From: Acanthamoeba lenticulata
Lineage: Eukaryota > Discosea > Longamoebia > Acanthamoebidae
Assembly (NCBI GenBank): GCA_002179805.1
Contig: NAVB01000819.1
Location: 1 to 36,189, forward strand
DNA: 36,189 nt
Direction: 5' to 3'
Shown piece by piece: positions 1 through 10,039 of the stretch. The notes beneath the pieces were generated by a model. It did no database searches and was not told the DNA's origin. It saw only the letters and a list, made by a program, of their open reading frames with translations. A program made the translations under genes and the position numbers. Position 1 is the stretch's first letter; the number at the start of each line of letters is the position of its first letter.

Positions 1-2687
1 CCAACAAGAAGAGCGCCTCGCGGCAGGAGGCCATCCTTGCCATGACCGCTCTCCTCCAGAAGGGTGCGTCCTAAACTGGCCCCTCCCCCCTTTCCTCGCA
101 CGCCCAAGCCCCGCCATGGCCATCGTCACCACAGCCCGCAGCATCACCCGATCCACCAACTGATAATACTTGTATAATAATAATAAAAAAAAATAGGGCT
201 GATAACGCACGTGGACAAGGAGCCGGTCTACAAGGACACCAAGCACGACTACTACAAGTTCAACATCCCGGTCGGGCCCGGCGGGGGCAAGGAGGGCGAG
301 AAGGAGAAGAAGAAGGAGGAGAAGAAGGAGAAGAAGAAGAAGGAGAAGGAGCGCCGCAAGGAGACACGCGAGGAGCTGGGTGGCGACCTCTCCGACGGGG
401 AAGCCGCTCCGTTGGGGGACATCACGGGCGGGGGCGGCGGGAAGGTGGCGACGTGCCCGATCGCCATCCTGCCGCTCTCGGACTGCCTGATCAAGCTGGA
501 CAAGTCCGGCAGCTACGTGGAGATCGTCCTCTACCACAACGACAACAGCCGCATCTTCCTCTCCGGCTGGAAGCCGCCCTCCCTCGCCGCCGCCGCCGCC
601 GCTGCCACCACCCCGTCCGGCTCAGCGCCGTCCTCCGCTGACGACGCGCTGACGCCTGGAGGCGGCCGAGAAGCCCGCCGGAGCTGGCGCGGCAAGGGCA
701 GCGCCTTTGACGAAAGCGCCTCCTACTTTTCCATCCGCATCCACCGCAAAGGTCTCTCTCTTCATTTCTTTCTTTTGCCCCCCCCCCCCAATTTCCCTTG
801 CCGACTACCGCCACTACCACCACCGTCACCTTATTTATTTATTCATTTGTTTTTCTTTTACTGTGGGGGTGGGGGGAGCAGACGATGCGTACGTGCGGGA
901 GTGGATCTTTGCGTTGGAGGCTGCGATGCTGCTGGGCGAGATGGATCAGGAGGGCTTCACCCTCGACCCCACCGTGGTCTCTGATGAGGACGATGAGGAA
1001 GACGAGGACGAGGAAGACGAGGAAGACGATGAAGAAGTGGGCGAGGGGGCCGAAGGATACCGCCGGGACCATGCGGAGGCCCACGGGGCGGGCGAAGCCG
1101 GGGAGGAGGTGGAGGAGATCATCACGGAGGAGGAGGAAGGAGGCAGCGACGAGGCCGGGGAGACGGGCGACGAAGAAATCGAGAGATCCGACGAGGGCGA
1201 GTCGGCGACCGAGGAGGAGAGCACGGAGAGGCAGGAGGAGCTCATGAACTCCACCGAGAAGATCGTCCTCGAGGAGATGCGGCGCGAGATCCAGCAGATG
1301 GAGGACCGCAAGCGACGCGAAGCGGCTGCCGGCGGCAAGCCCCCTGCGCCCCCCGACGACGTGGACTACTTGACCGTGCCCGACGGCGAGCTCCTCAAGT
1401 TCCTCCGCGCTCGGCGGTACGTCCCGTCCCCATCCCCCCCCCTCAAATTCCCATCCCTTCCCGCGTCGCCCTCCTTTCTTTCTTTCTTTCTTTCTTTCTT
1501 TCCTTCTTTCCTTCTTTCCTTCCTTCTTTCCTTCCTTCTTTCTTTCCTTTTGGAAACGAAACCATCCCAACCGGGGGGGGGCACCAACACCTGTGCAGGC
1601 TCGTGGTGGCGGATGCCATCGTCCTCATGAAGTCGTCGGTGGGGTACCGGCGGCGGAACAACCTGTACGACATCAAGATCGCCGACGTCATGCAGGAGGT
1701 GGGCGGCTGCATGCTGCAGCTGGTGGAGGGGGCCTGCGACAAGGAGGGGCGCGTGGTGCTCCTCGTGCAGCCCCAACACTACACTCCCGCGGCGTCTCCC
1801 CCGCTCAACGTCGTGCGAGCCGTCATGTATTTGCTCGACAAGTACGCCCTCCTCCTTCTTCTTCTTCTTCTTCTACCTCCTCTTCATGCGTTTCATTCCC
1901 CCCCCCCCACACGCGCGCACGCCACCACGAGTGAGTCCTGTTTTGGGGGAGGGGAGGGGAGGGGAGGCGCCGTACATGGTGCATTTGCTGATCGCGTGGG
2001 CCGGAATGGTCTTGACGACGACGATGACGACAATGGTGGCGGTGGTGATGATGTTATGAAACGCAGGGCGCAGGAGGACATAGAGGTACAGCGAAAGGGC
2101 TTCACTGTGCTGGTCGACGGCACGGGCTCCAAGTACTCCAACTTCGACCCCAAGATGCCGCGCGTGCTTCTTGACGGCATCATCTCCCGCTACCCCGGTA
2201 CGCTTCCTCCTCCTCCTCCCCCGCCCCATTTTCCCACAAACTGGCTCATCACGTGATGGTGATGTGTACGTGTATCTCCTCCTCGCCTCCCTCGACGCGT
2301 GCCCTTGGGCTCTGGGCAGCTCGCATCGGATACACGATCATCACCAACATGCCGTGGTTCTTCCGCTTCGTCTGGGCCGGTACGGTCGTCGTGGCTGGCG
2401 GTGTAATGTCGCGTTTGTCCCGCTCACGTGGACTGACGCCACGACGCTTCCCATTGCTACTACTCTACTGCCCCCCTCCCCACACACGTGCACACACACC
2501 ACCAGTGATTCGACCGCTCCTGTCGGAGAAGCTGGCACAGCGCTTCCACATCGTGACGGTGGACCGGTTGGCCGAGTTCATCCCGCCGGACCGTCTTCTG
2601 CCCACCTACGGAGGCACGCTCAACTATGACCATCGGGCCTGGATACGCCGCCAGCACGAGAGGGAGGGCATCCCCTACTCGGGCTGA
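1..2687 (+). CDS. DEP - PH-like - CRAL/TRIO (Sec14-like) protein, 5' end missing
   Basis: Proposed exons are 1-63, 197-751, 882-1416, 1599-1841, 2067-2197, 2320-2379 and 2506-2687. They give 588 visible residues with consistent phases, and the start lies left of the window. The first about 45 residues look like the C-terminal half of a DEP domain (LLQKGLITHV, then DYYKF). Next come a lysine/glutamate-rich linker and a PH-like stretch: strand text VEIVLYHNDNSRIFLSGW, a low-complexity insert, then the terminal helix REWIFALEAAML. A long acidic tract follows, running to about nt 1250. The C-terminal third is a CRAL-TRIO domain: LLKFLRARR in the N lobe, then FTVLVDGTGSKYSNFD, ARIGYTIITNMPWFFRFVW and PTYGGTL. 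CRAL-TRIO domains bind and exchange phosphoinositides or other small lipids, and DEP and PH modules usually direct proteins to membranes, so a lipid-signalling adaptor role is inferred. CRAL-TRIO is confident. PH is moderate because of its insert, and DEP is moderate because it is truncated. Confidence 0.85.
1474..1550. repeat. Intronic (CTTT)n / polypyrimidine microsatellite
   Basis: An imperfect CTTT/CCTT tandem tract fills most of the intron between the acidic region and the CRAL-TRIO N lobe of the first gene (intron about 1417-1598). It probably serves as an extended polypyrimidine tract and is likely length-polymorphic. Confidence 0.85.
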
Positions 2688-2926
2688 TCAGCAAATCATG
2701 ACTCCCCCTCCCCTCCTTTGGAACTCTCTCCCCTTTTAGGTGTAACGGCAGCTTCTTCTGCCCATTTTTAAATTTATTTATTGTTACGATACCCCAAGAG
2801 GTTTTTATGGCGCCAAAGTCGTAACGGTCGTGGTGACCTGTGCCGTGGCTGCGGGACGACTGCAAATGGGGGCCGATTGTCACGACCGTTGCGTTCGGGA
2901 AGCGGGCCTACTAAGCGCAGGCCACC

Positions 2927-3317
2927 ATGTCTCTCGCAGCCATCAAGTAGGTGCACTCACCACCTTTAAGCCACCAAGAGCAGCTGGTTTGGCCCAACTC
3001 CTAGGAGCAAACAAAAGTAGATGCACCACCCTTTGCACGAGGAACCTGACCGGCGCTCACGTGGTACTCCGTTTGCGTCGCCGCCACCTCTGCCCCCGCG
3101 AGACTACACAACAGACCATCCTGGCGTGGCGTCAACAGACCTGGCCCCGCAGGAAGCTTCTTGCCGCTGTCGTAGGAGGCGTGGCTTGAAGGCTTTCTGC
3201 CGCGGCCGGAGGCCCGAGCCACTCCAGGCAGAAGAGGCTCAGCCCCAACACGGGGGCAAAAGGGAGCGCGGAAGGACCAAAGATAAGAGAGGAGAACCGA
3301 AGAAGAAGCAAAAATGA
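2927..3317 (+). CDS. Tentative tiny spliced gene, basic C-terminus
   Basis: This is low-confidence. An ATG at 2927 sits in a good initiation context (GCCACCATG). It opens a 20-nt exon ending at a GTAGGT donor (2946). A 19-nt exon (3153-3171) after CCCCGCAG and a last exon 3228-3317 after CACTCCAG keep one frame and give 42 residues. The start reads MSLAAIKKLLAAVAEE and the tail is rich in K, R and G, ending PKKKQK. A second reading skips the 19-nt exon, joins 2946 to 3228 and stops at 3330 (40 residues). I recognise no family. The region could instead be non-coding spacer between the convergent first gene and the UQCC1-like gene. Confidence 0.22.
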
Positions 3318-3404
3318 ACACAACAGCTGATTTTGGCCTTAGGCGTGTCCGGAAATCATGATGGTGTATTTATTCGCTTGGCAGCCGCGTTTCTCGGGCT
3401 CGCT

Positions 3405-4693
3405 TCACGATGACGACGAAGTTGTTGGCGAAGAGGAAGATGATGAAGATGATGATGGTGAAGATGGCGACGCGTTAACGTGTTCGGTTGACGCTGAATC
3501 GGGCGCAATCGCGGGGACGGGGCGCGGGAGGCTGCCCCACGGCAGATACCCGTGGAGGAGGAGGTTGTTGGAAATGGTGTCCAGGTGCGCCAGCTCCTGC
3601 CGCACGTAGCTGATCAGCGCCGTCATGTGCGATTGGTGCGGCAGCCGGTTGAAGAAGATGTGCCTGCGCCCGTGTGTGTGTGTGTGTGTGTTTGTGTTTG
3701 ATAGAGTTATGTTGACCGCGACGATGAGGATGATGAGGATGAAGGAGGAGGAGGAGGAGGAGAGGCCAAGAAGGGGCTGGTACCGGAAGAGGGCGTCGCC
3801 CAGGGCCTGGTCGTCGGAGGGAGACTTGAGGGCCTTGTCGAGGGAAATGGTGGTGTGGGCGTAGAGGTTGGGCAGCTGCTTGAAGGCCTTGCCCATACCC
3901 ACGTAGTTGACCCCCACGTTGACGTTGAGCTTCTCCTCCACGTCCATCCAGAAGCTGTCCGCAAAGTATATCCGCGTGTCGACCGCCTTTTCTCCCCCCC
4001 CCCCAACAGCCCCGCGCGCGCCCGCGTCGTTCAGCACGCGCGCAGAAAAAGGGGGTCGAGGAGGTAGAGGAGGAGTGGGGCGGAGGTGGAGCGTACCCGG
4101 CTGGAGGGGTCCTTGCGGAGGCGCACGGAGGTCATCCACATGTGGAGGGTCGAGATGAGGAACCACGGGAGGAGGCCCTTCTCCTCGTACCCGAGCACTA
4201 TTTGTTTGGCAGAGAGGAGAGGGGGGGGGGATGTTGTTATTGTTGTTGGGGACCAGCGCGTCAGGACATGCGCGACATGGGGGAAGCGGGCAGAAAGAGG
4301 AGGAGGAGGAGGAGGAGGGCCTCCCGTACAGTCGTAGAACTCTTCGTCGAGGGAGCGGTAGAACACGTTGGCGTAGAGGGCGGAGCCTCCGCGCAGGCAC
4401 TGGTTCTTCTTGCCATAGAAGCCCAGGAACTTGAGGAGGCCGTTCTCCTTCTCACCCTCGTTGGCGCGCCTCTTGGCCACTCTGTGCATCCATCCAGCCC
4501 GAACGTCAGGCTTGGGGGCGTCGTGGTGCCCACAGCAGGCCGAATTAGGGAGCTGTGGAAGGGGGTATATACTCGAGAATCTTCTGCACACCGAGCTGGT
4601 CTCGCCGCCGCTCTTCTGGTGTGCGTCGCGCGAAGATAACTGGCGAGACGTGCGTGAGATCAACTGTCGTAGCGGCATCTGCGGTCTTGCCAC
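3405..4693 (-). CDS. UQCC1: Ubiquinol-cytochrome c reductase assembly chaperone (UQCC1/Cbp3 family)
   Basis: Exons are 4693-4330, 4197-4097, 3986-3784 and 3663-3405, about 308 residues. The family core is clear. GLLKFLGFYGKKN and LYANVFYRSLDEEFYD are followed by PWFLISTLHMWMTSVRL (compare the family signature SWFLxxLLHVWMxxVR), then FWMDVEEKLNVNVGVN, DQALGDALFRHIFFNRLP and YVRQELAHLD. The family binds newly made cytochrome b at the mitochondrial ribosome during complex III assembly, so a mitochondrial inner-membrane or matrix-side role follows from family knowledge. The N-terminus is rich in R and S and lacks acidic residues for about 20 residues, fitting a targeting presequence. A second ATG at 4678 is an equally good start. 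The C-terminus ends in a long serine run that is not a family feature. The exact 5' end is uncertain because another frame is also open from 4754 and a 39-nt in-frame intron near 4560-4600 is possible. Confidence 0.87.
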
Positions 4694-5406
4694 CGATCCG
4701 CGAGGCGTCGTCGGCCACCCCTCTCAAAGGAAAGGTGCGCCCTCGCCCAAACATCTGTTGTTGGACGTGCGCAGATTGGAGGGTCAGCTGATCTCTCGCA
4801 CTCAGAAGATGAAATTAAATTTCATCCCAGGTGCGGGAAAATTAGGATCATACAATCGATGTGTCAGTCCGCTTCTTGGCGCCCGCCGCATAGAGGCTCT
4901 GCGCATAGCCTCGGGTCGGGTTTGCGATGGATAGAAGGAACGAGCGCGAAGCAGGCGCAGATCGCAAGCAGCTGCGGGTGGTGGTTGTGCGGCGCATCGC
5001 GTGTGGTGTGTGTGTGAAATTTGTGTGGCGGCTTTGTGCGCACAAGTTCGTTTGTTGCAAAAAAGAAGAGGTTGGGGCCCAAAAGGCAAGAGAGGCCTCA
5101 GGTTTATCCGGGAAGGACCGCCCTCAACTGCACGTGGGCGTGACTAACAAAACAATAAAAGCAAACAACTTATTGGTACACAACAACAATACGCACGTAC
5201 AACACACACATCTACACACACACACAACGCGCTCCTCGGCGTCTCCTCGCCTCGACCAGGCCGCTGCGATCGCACGCCACCGGCCAACAGCGGGCCTCCC
5301 GGTGAAAAGTCGGCCGAACGGGCGGGGCAGGCCGCAGAGGAAGGGCGAGAGCCGAGGGGAAGAGCAGCAGAAGAGCCGCGCTGCTCAGCTCGGCTCGGCT
5401 CCTGGC
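4694..5406. other. Spacer between UQCC1-like gene and subtilase 3' end
   Basis: There is no convincing gene in these about 700 bases. The segment should hold the upstream region of the UQCC1-like gene and the 3' UTR of the subtilase, both on the minus strand. Visible elements are a short inverted repeat near 4808-4826 (GATGAAAT, 3-nt loop, ATTTCATC) and a CA-rich tract near 5200-5226. A plus-strand frame open across the right part and into the subtilase gene is antisense and looks like a composition artefact. Confidence 0.5.
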
Positions 5407-6048
5407 TCAGCACCTGGCCGTGAAGAGGAGCTTGTTGGGGGTGCTCGAGCAGCCGCTCTTGGTGCACTTGAGGTCGATGATGTTGGCGGTCGAGTCGGCG
5501 AGGATCTTGGACTTGACCGAGGCCGCCGAGTAGCTCGGGTTGGCCGAGAAGATGAGGGCGGCCACGCCGGCCACGTGAGGCGAGGCCATCGAGGTGCCGC
5601 TTATGGTGTTGTAGGCGCTGTTGGAGCCGATCCAGGCCGACTTGATGGACTGGCCCGGGGCCAGTATGTCGACACAGGTGCCCCAGTTGGAGAAGGACGC
5701 GCGGATGTCCTGCGCGTAGTTGCCCGAGAAGTAGGTGGCCCCCACGGTGATGGCCTTGGCCTCGGAGGCCGGGCTCGTGTTGCACGCGTTCTGGTCCTCG
5801 TTGCCGGCAGCCACGGCGAAGGGCACGCCCGCGTCGACGACGGCCGCGACGGCGCGGTTCTCCGTGGCCGAGTAGCCGCCGCCGAGCGACATGTTGGCCA
5901 CCGACTTGCGGCCGCGCTTCTTGGCGCTGTCGGCCGTCCACTGGATGCCGGAGATGACGCCCGCCGAGCTGCCGCTGCCGTCGCAGCCGAGCACCTTGAC
6001 GGCGATCAGGGTCACTCCGCGCGCCACGCCCACGGTGGCGCCGCCCAC

Positions 6049-6080
<32 letters not shown>

Positions 6081-7132
6081 AGTCGGTGTTCTTGCCGTCG
6101 CTCACCATGTTGGCGCCCCAGATGGCGCGCCCGCCCGCGAACTCCTGGTGGGTGGTCAGGATGCCCCTACACGTCGCACAATGGTGAGTTGTTGTTGTTT
6201 TTAATTTTTTTTTGTTTAATTAATTTATAAAAGAAAGATTACTTGATTTATATTTTACACTAAAATAATAATAATAAAAACAGAACAACACAAAAAAACG
6301 TTTTGAGAGAAGTCGGCATACGTGTCAATGATGTAGGCGTCGACGTTCGAGGCGGTCTGGCCCCACACGTACTTGCCGTCGATGCCCGAGATGGGGTGCG
6401 AGTTGATCCGTTGCAGGTTCTATGCATGGAGGGGTTTTGTGTTGGCGCGCGGGTCAATACTACTACAACCTTGGTGGTCGTGGTAGGGGCAGTGGGCCAA
6501 GTGAGGAGGGGGGGTAGGGTACCCAGATGGCATTGCTCTGCGAGCTGCAGGCCTGGAGGGCGCGGACCTGGTTTTCCTCGATCAGCTCCACGGCCGGGTG
6601 GGTCCTGAGGAACTGCACGGTGCTGGAGAAGCAACAGGCAGCAGGCGCATATACCCAAGTGAGTGGTTTAGCTCTTGCACGAAGGCGGGGCGAGTATTGA
6701 GCAAGAGAGCCACGCACTAGGCGGAAGCCTTGACGTGAAGAGCCTTGAAAGTGTGGCCAATGGTCCAGTTGGCAAGGATCTGCCCGTCAATGGACTGGGT
6801 GAAGAGCTTCGTCAGGGTGTTGAGGTACGCCTCCCCTGTTTTTGTGCGCGGAACAAAGCTGACCTTAGCCCCTGCGTGAATTAAAAATGAAAAAAAGAAC
6901 GAAGGCGCAACTTACACTCGTCGTGCAGCATCTCGCTCTTCATGAGCACGATGTACTCGCCAGAGATGGCCTGGCCAACTTCAGCGGTATGCAAGGGTGC
7001 GAGCTCTAAGAAAAGATGGTAAGATGAGAGTTCAAAATCTACTGGTTTTACTCGCGGGAAAGGGGGGGTACCGGCAGAAGCATGAGCGAAGAACAGGGCC
7101 AAGAGACCCAGCGCAACGACGACGGCCTTCAT
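5407..7132 (-). CDS. Secreted subtilisin-like serine protease (S8, proteinase K type)
   Basis: Exons are 7132-7072, 7005-6916, 6871-6718, 6622-6523, 6419-6322 and 6166-5407, giving 420 residues. Residues 1-20 form a signal peptide (MKAVVVALGLLALFFAHASA). Residues about 30-125 match an inhibitor-I9 propeptide (GEYIVLMK, then FLRTHPAVELIEENQVRAL). The protease domain carries the triad Asp167 in YIIDTG, His200 in NGHGTHVAG and Ser360 in SGTSMASPHVAG, plus the oxyanion region AAGNEDQNAC. Spacing agrees with proteinase K-type enzymes. The protein should be secreted or lysosomal and self-processed by removal of the propeptide. The start is the first ATG at the hydrophobic leader. An AT-rich TATA-like element lies about 40 nt upstream. 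The domain order is standard, with no extra C-terminal domain. Exon phases close without adjustment, so the model is strong. Confidence 0.95.
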
Positions 7133-7536
7133 GTGCAAGTGTGGTGAAAGTGAGCAAGTGTGCGGTGCGGCCGAAATTTATGGCGGCGGCCAGGAGAAAG
7201 GCGTTTGCAGGTTCGGCAGATGGCTCGACCGTAGTCACCGCCAATGGGAGCCCTGCTTGCCTTTTTCCTCCCATCCAACCACGCCGCTTTCCCCACTCGA
7301 GTGGCCCTATTGGACGTCACTTTGGTATGCCCCTAGGCATTGGTGCTCCTCTCGCTGACTCAGCGTCTCGCGGAAACTCTTGCTCCTTCTCTCTCTCCCC
7401 AAATGACCCTTTCTTGTGGCTGCTTCACTTTGATTCAGTTTCTGGCAGGCGCTCAAGAAGGGCTCGCTTAGACACTACGCAGGAAGAATTGGTCATCGGT
7501 ATGAGCCTGTGTGAACCATCCTTTATGTGTAGCGCG
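7133..7536. promoter_or_regulatory. Spacer with subtilase promoter
   Basis: About 400 bases separate the subtilase start from the Siva-like stop, and both genes are on the minus strand. A minus-strand TATA-like string (CCATAAATTTC) lies near 7172-7182, roughly 40-50 nt before the subtilase ATG. I see no gene here. Confidence 0.4.
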
Positions 7537-8194
7537 TCACCGCTCCTTAGCTGTGGCGCAATCCAAGCACATGGTGGTCTCGTCGTGTGTGTCGTAGCTG
7601 CCCATGATAATACGGGTCAGGTTGTTATTCGTGGGTGAGCCGCAGACAAAGTGGGTGTGCCGCAGACAAGAGCGTACCTGGTGGTGGAGCACAGTCGACA
7701 GAAGATGCCTTGACACGCGTTGCATCGGTCGACACACTGCACGCAGGTGTCCCGCTCGCAAAACGAGCACGCGAGAATGGTTGCCTCACCCAACGCCGTA
7801 CACACGACGCATCTGCCGCCTTTCAAACGTCGCTCTGCTTCACTCCGCTCTAGTCGTAGATCAAGCTCTATTCGTTGGTGCTGTGGATGAACACTCGGCA
7901 GAGCACGGCCACCACTCATGCCGTTGGTGACATTTTCCTTGTCCTCATCCACTTTTGACTTGCCCTTGGCCAATGCAAAGTTGCCCTTTGCCAGTTGAGC
8001 CAGTGTCCTTTCTGCATGCACGGTACGCGTCAACAAATTGGTTGATAAATCTCGACCATGATGATCCAACACGCACCTTTTATGGCTTGGGTATCCGGCT
8101 TTGTTTGCTTTCGTGTTCTATAGTGACGATACTCACTACGATAAGCAGGTTCGGCCGCAGTTTCAGCTTCGTATGCTTCTCTTCGCCTCTTCAT
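7537..8194 (-). CDS. SIVA1: Siva-like cysteine-rich protein
   Basis: Exons are 8194-8077, 8011-7678 and 7597-7537, giving 170 residues, close to the animal family length of about 175. The N-terminal 40 residues are charged (MKRRREAYEAET) and lead to AIKERTLAQLAKG, which resembles the ERxxRTKxLLF segment of Siva. The C-terminal 66 residues hold twelve cysteines in CxxC-type pairs (CVVC, CSFC, CVQC, CNAC, CRLC, CLDC), the pattern of the Siva zinc-binding region. In animals Siva binds CD27-type receptor tails and acts in apoptosis. That role cannot be transferred to a protist, so only a zinc-binding adaptor function is inferred. The gene is divergent from the unknown gene at 8408. The first exon was chosen because its frame runs open into the GTGCGT donor. 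Confidence 0.83.
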
Positions 8195-8407
8195 TGCGTG
8201 TTACTGTCAGCTCCCCTTCTGTTTTGTCTGTGTTTGCAACGTGTTTAACGGCCAGTTTTGGCGGGAAGCAAGGAATTTAAAGCATGTGCATTGCTCGCCA
8301 ACCGGGTTGGCAACTCCAGGCGCTCAGCCCTAGCGACGCTCGGCACACTACGGAGAGCCGCTCTCCCCGACCACAGCCATCACTCCTACAAGCGAGATAC
8401 AGGCAAG
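8195..8407. promoter_or_regulatory. Divergent promoter region (Siva-like / unknown gene)
   Basis: These 213 bases lie between two divergent start codons and must contain both 5' UTRs and promoters. I see no clear TATA box. Confidence 0.5.
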
Positions 8408-9859
8408 ATGGCTACCCTTAGAAACAAGCTAGTGGCGTCAGATCCTCTGGTGGTTCTCAACAAGAAGAAGACCACCAAGTCGGCCCTCAACATCGAAGGA
8501 CGCCCTGTGGACGTCCGACATTCGAAGAAGAAAAAGAGGGACTCAGAGGAAGGTGGTGAAAGCATGGTCGAGTCCGATGGCCTCTTCTTGGGGTCTATAA
8601 GGGGTCATGATCAGGAGAGGGAGCCTTGCAGACCTTGCCCGCTGCGCAAGAGCTCCGAGGAGCCACGTCCTCCATCCTCCCTCATTGCCCTGCCTTTCAT
8701 GCGAAGACGCAACCACAAGAGTGAGAGTGCTGAAATAGCAACGCCGCCCTCTTCATTCTCTTTCTTATCTACATCTGCAACGTCAGATATCACGCCGGCA
8801 TCAACCAGGACGGCGACGCGTGTAAAGAAACTGCCCACCAGGAGTGCCAGCGCCGAGGCCAGAAGCCCTCGCAGCTGGAGACATCCTCGGCGGCTCGGAG
8901 GAACCAGCGACAAGGCCCTTCTCATTTCTGCCGACTCCATTCAAGTCGTCATCGAGGAGGACTTTCTCCGCTCGTCCTCTTCTTCTTCTCCTCCTCCTCC
9001 TCCTTCGTCTTCCTCGGTTGCCCAGGCACAACAGACCTGTTCGTCAGCAACACCCGTTCCAGAGCCAAAGAGGCCTCTCGAAAGCGAGCTCCTCTTGTCG
9101 TGGGACGACTTGTTGGCCCTGTCATCTGAGTCGTCGTCGTCAGAGGACGAGAGTGATGCCCAGAACTACTGGGACGATGCCTGGGTGCTCGACGCCAACG
9201 AGGCCAGACACCGTCGGCGATGGCTGGCGCGGGAGAGCGTCCTCGAGGCTGACTACCTGCGGCGCGAGGAGAAGCAGCGGCGGCTTGACGAGCGCTGGCG
9301 GCGAAAAGAGCTGCTCCTCTGTGAAGATCGTGACCGACGTCTGGAGGTCCAACAAGAAGCCCTCCACAAGGGCGGCAAGAAGAACAAAACCGTGAGAAGC
9401 CTCCTCCGGAGCATGGTCTCGCGCGAGGCGCTGCCGACCGTCAGCGTCACCCACAGTTCGCCTCGGCCGGCCTCGTTGGCCTCGCCTCCGTTGGCGACGC
9501 TTCCCGCCGTCACCGAACCCGCTTCTAGCAAGCGGCTCTCGCGAGTCAAGTCATCGGAGGTGTCTGCGATTGCCGATGGCGGCACCCGCAAGTGGCGCCG
9601 AAGCGGCAGTGAGTCCGACTTGCGGCTCTACGTCGATCTCCTAGCGACCTCCAGCCAGCGCATGCGCAGCGAGTCTGCGGCGGGCGCGCCGTCGTGCTGC
9701 TCCTTCGAAGCCTCTAAGACACACGGTCCCTCGTTCCCTTCCGGCGGTGGCATCGACCCCACCACCAAGAAGCCAACGAAAAAGAAGAAGCAGGCCACCC
9801 CCCGGCGGCTGCGACGCGAGTATACGGTGGCGGTCCTGCCCCGAGCGTTGTTCGCGTAG
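8408..9859 (+). CDS. Unknown charged, serine-rich protein with coiled coil
   Basis: This is one uninterrupted frame of 483 residues from an ATG in good context (CAAGATGG). The frame stays open about 150 nt further upstream but has no ATG there. I do not recognise a domain. The N-terminal 55 residues are basic (MATLRNKLVASDPLVVLNKK). The middle is low in order and rich in S, P and R, with serine runs. Residues about 255-330 form a strongly charged helix likely to be a coiled coil (LRREEKQRRLDERWRRKELL). The C-terminus is basic, with a lysine run at KKPTKKKK that could serve as a nuclear signal. Lack of introns over 1.4 kb is unusual beside its intron-rich neighbours. It converges on the polyQ gene with about 180 nt between the stops. 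Confidence 0.7.
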   Translation: MATLRNKLVASDPLVVLNKKKTTKSALNIEGRPVDVRHSKKKKRDSEEGGESMVESDGLFLGSIRGHDQEREPCRPCPLRKSSEEPRPPSSLIALPFMRRRNHKSESAEIATPPSSFSFLSTSATSDITPASTRTATRVKKLPTRSASAEARSPRSWRHPRRLGGTSDKALLISADSIQVVIEEDFLRSSSSSSPPPPPSSSSVAQAQQTCSSATPVPEPKRPLESELLLSWDDLLALSSESSSSEDESDAQNYWDDAWVLDANEARHRRRWLARESVLEADYLRREEKQRRLDERWRRKELLLCEDRDRRLEVQQEALHKGGKKNKTVRSLLRSMVSREALPTVSVTHSSPRPASLASPPLATLPAVTEPASSKRLSRVKSSEVSAIADGGTRKWRRSGSESDLRLYVDLLATSSQRMRSESAAGAPSCCSFEASKTHGPSFPSGGGIDPTTKKPTKKKKQATPRRLRREYTVAVLPRALFA

Positions 9860-10012
9860 CTCAGCATTCTCTCAAATAATAGCATTTTTTTGTATATTTT
9901 CTACACCTTGGAAACGTAGTAGACGAGGAAGAGGAGGAGTACATTACATTACAACAAATAACAAGAACAAGAACCACAGAAACGTCGCGGTACGCGGTGG
10001 AAGAAGAAAAGG

Positions 10013-10036
10013 CGAGAGCGAGAGAGAGAGAGAGAA
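10013..10036. repeat. (GA)n microsatellite in convergent 3' spacer
   Basis: A GA dinucleotide run sits immediately beyond the stop of the polyQ gene, in the shared 3' spacer 9860-10039. Confidence 0.8.
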
Positions 10037-10039
10037 GGC

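Noticed and set aside
4431..4934. Plus-strand frame of 167 codons upstream of the UQCC1-like gene
   Set aside because: It overlaps the first exon of UQCC1 in antisense and shows no domain. The segment NFIPGAGKLG looked protein-like but has no supporting splice structure.
4927..6204. Plus-strand frame of 425 codons over the subtilase
   Set aside because: It is antisense to exons with an intact catalytic triad, has G/A/R-biased composition and no domain. Long antisense frames are expected in GC-rich coding DNA.
8258..8407. 50-codon N-terminal extension of the unknown gene at 8408
   Set aside because: The frame is open but has no ATG. The first ATG, at 8408, is in good context and leaves a normal divergent promoter.
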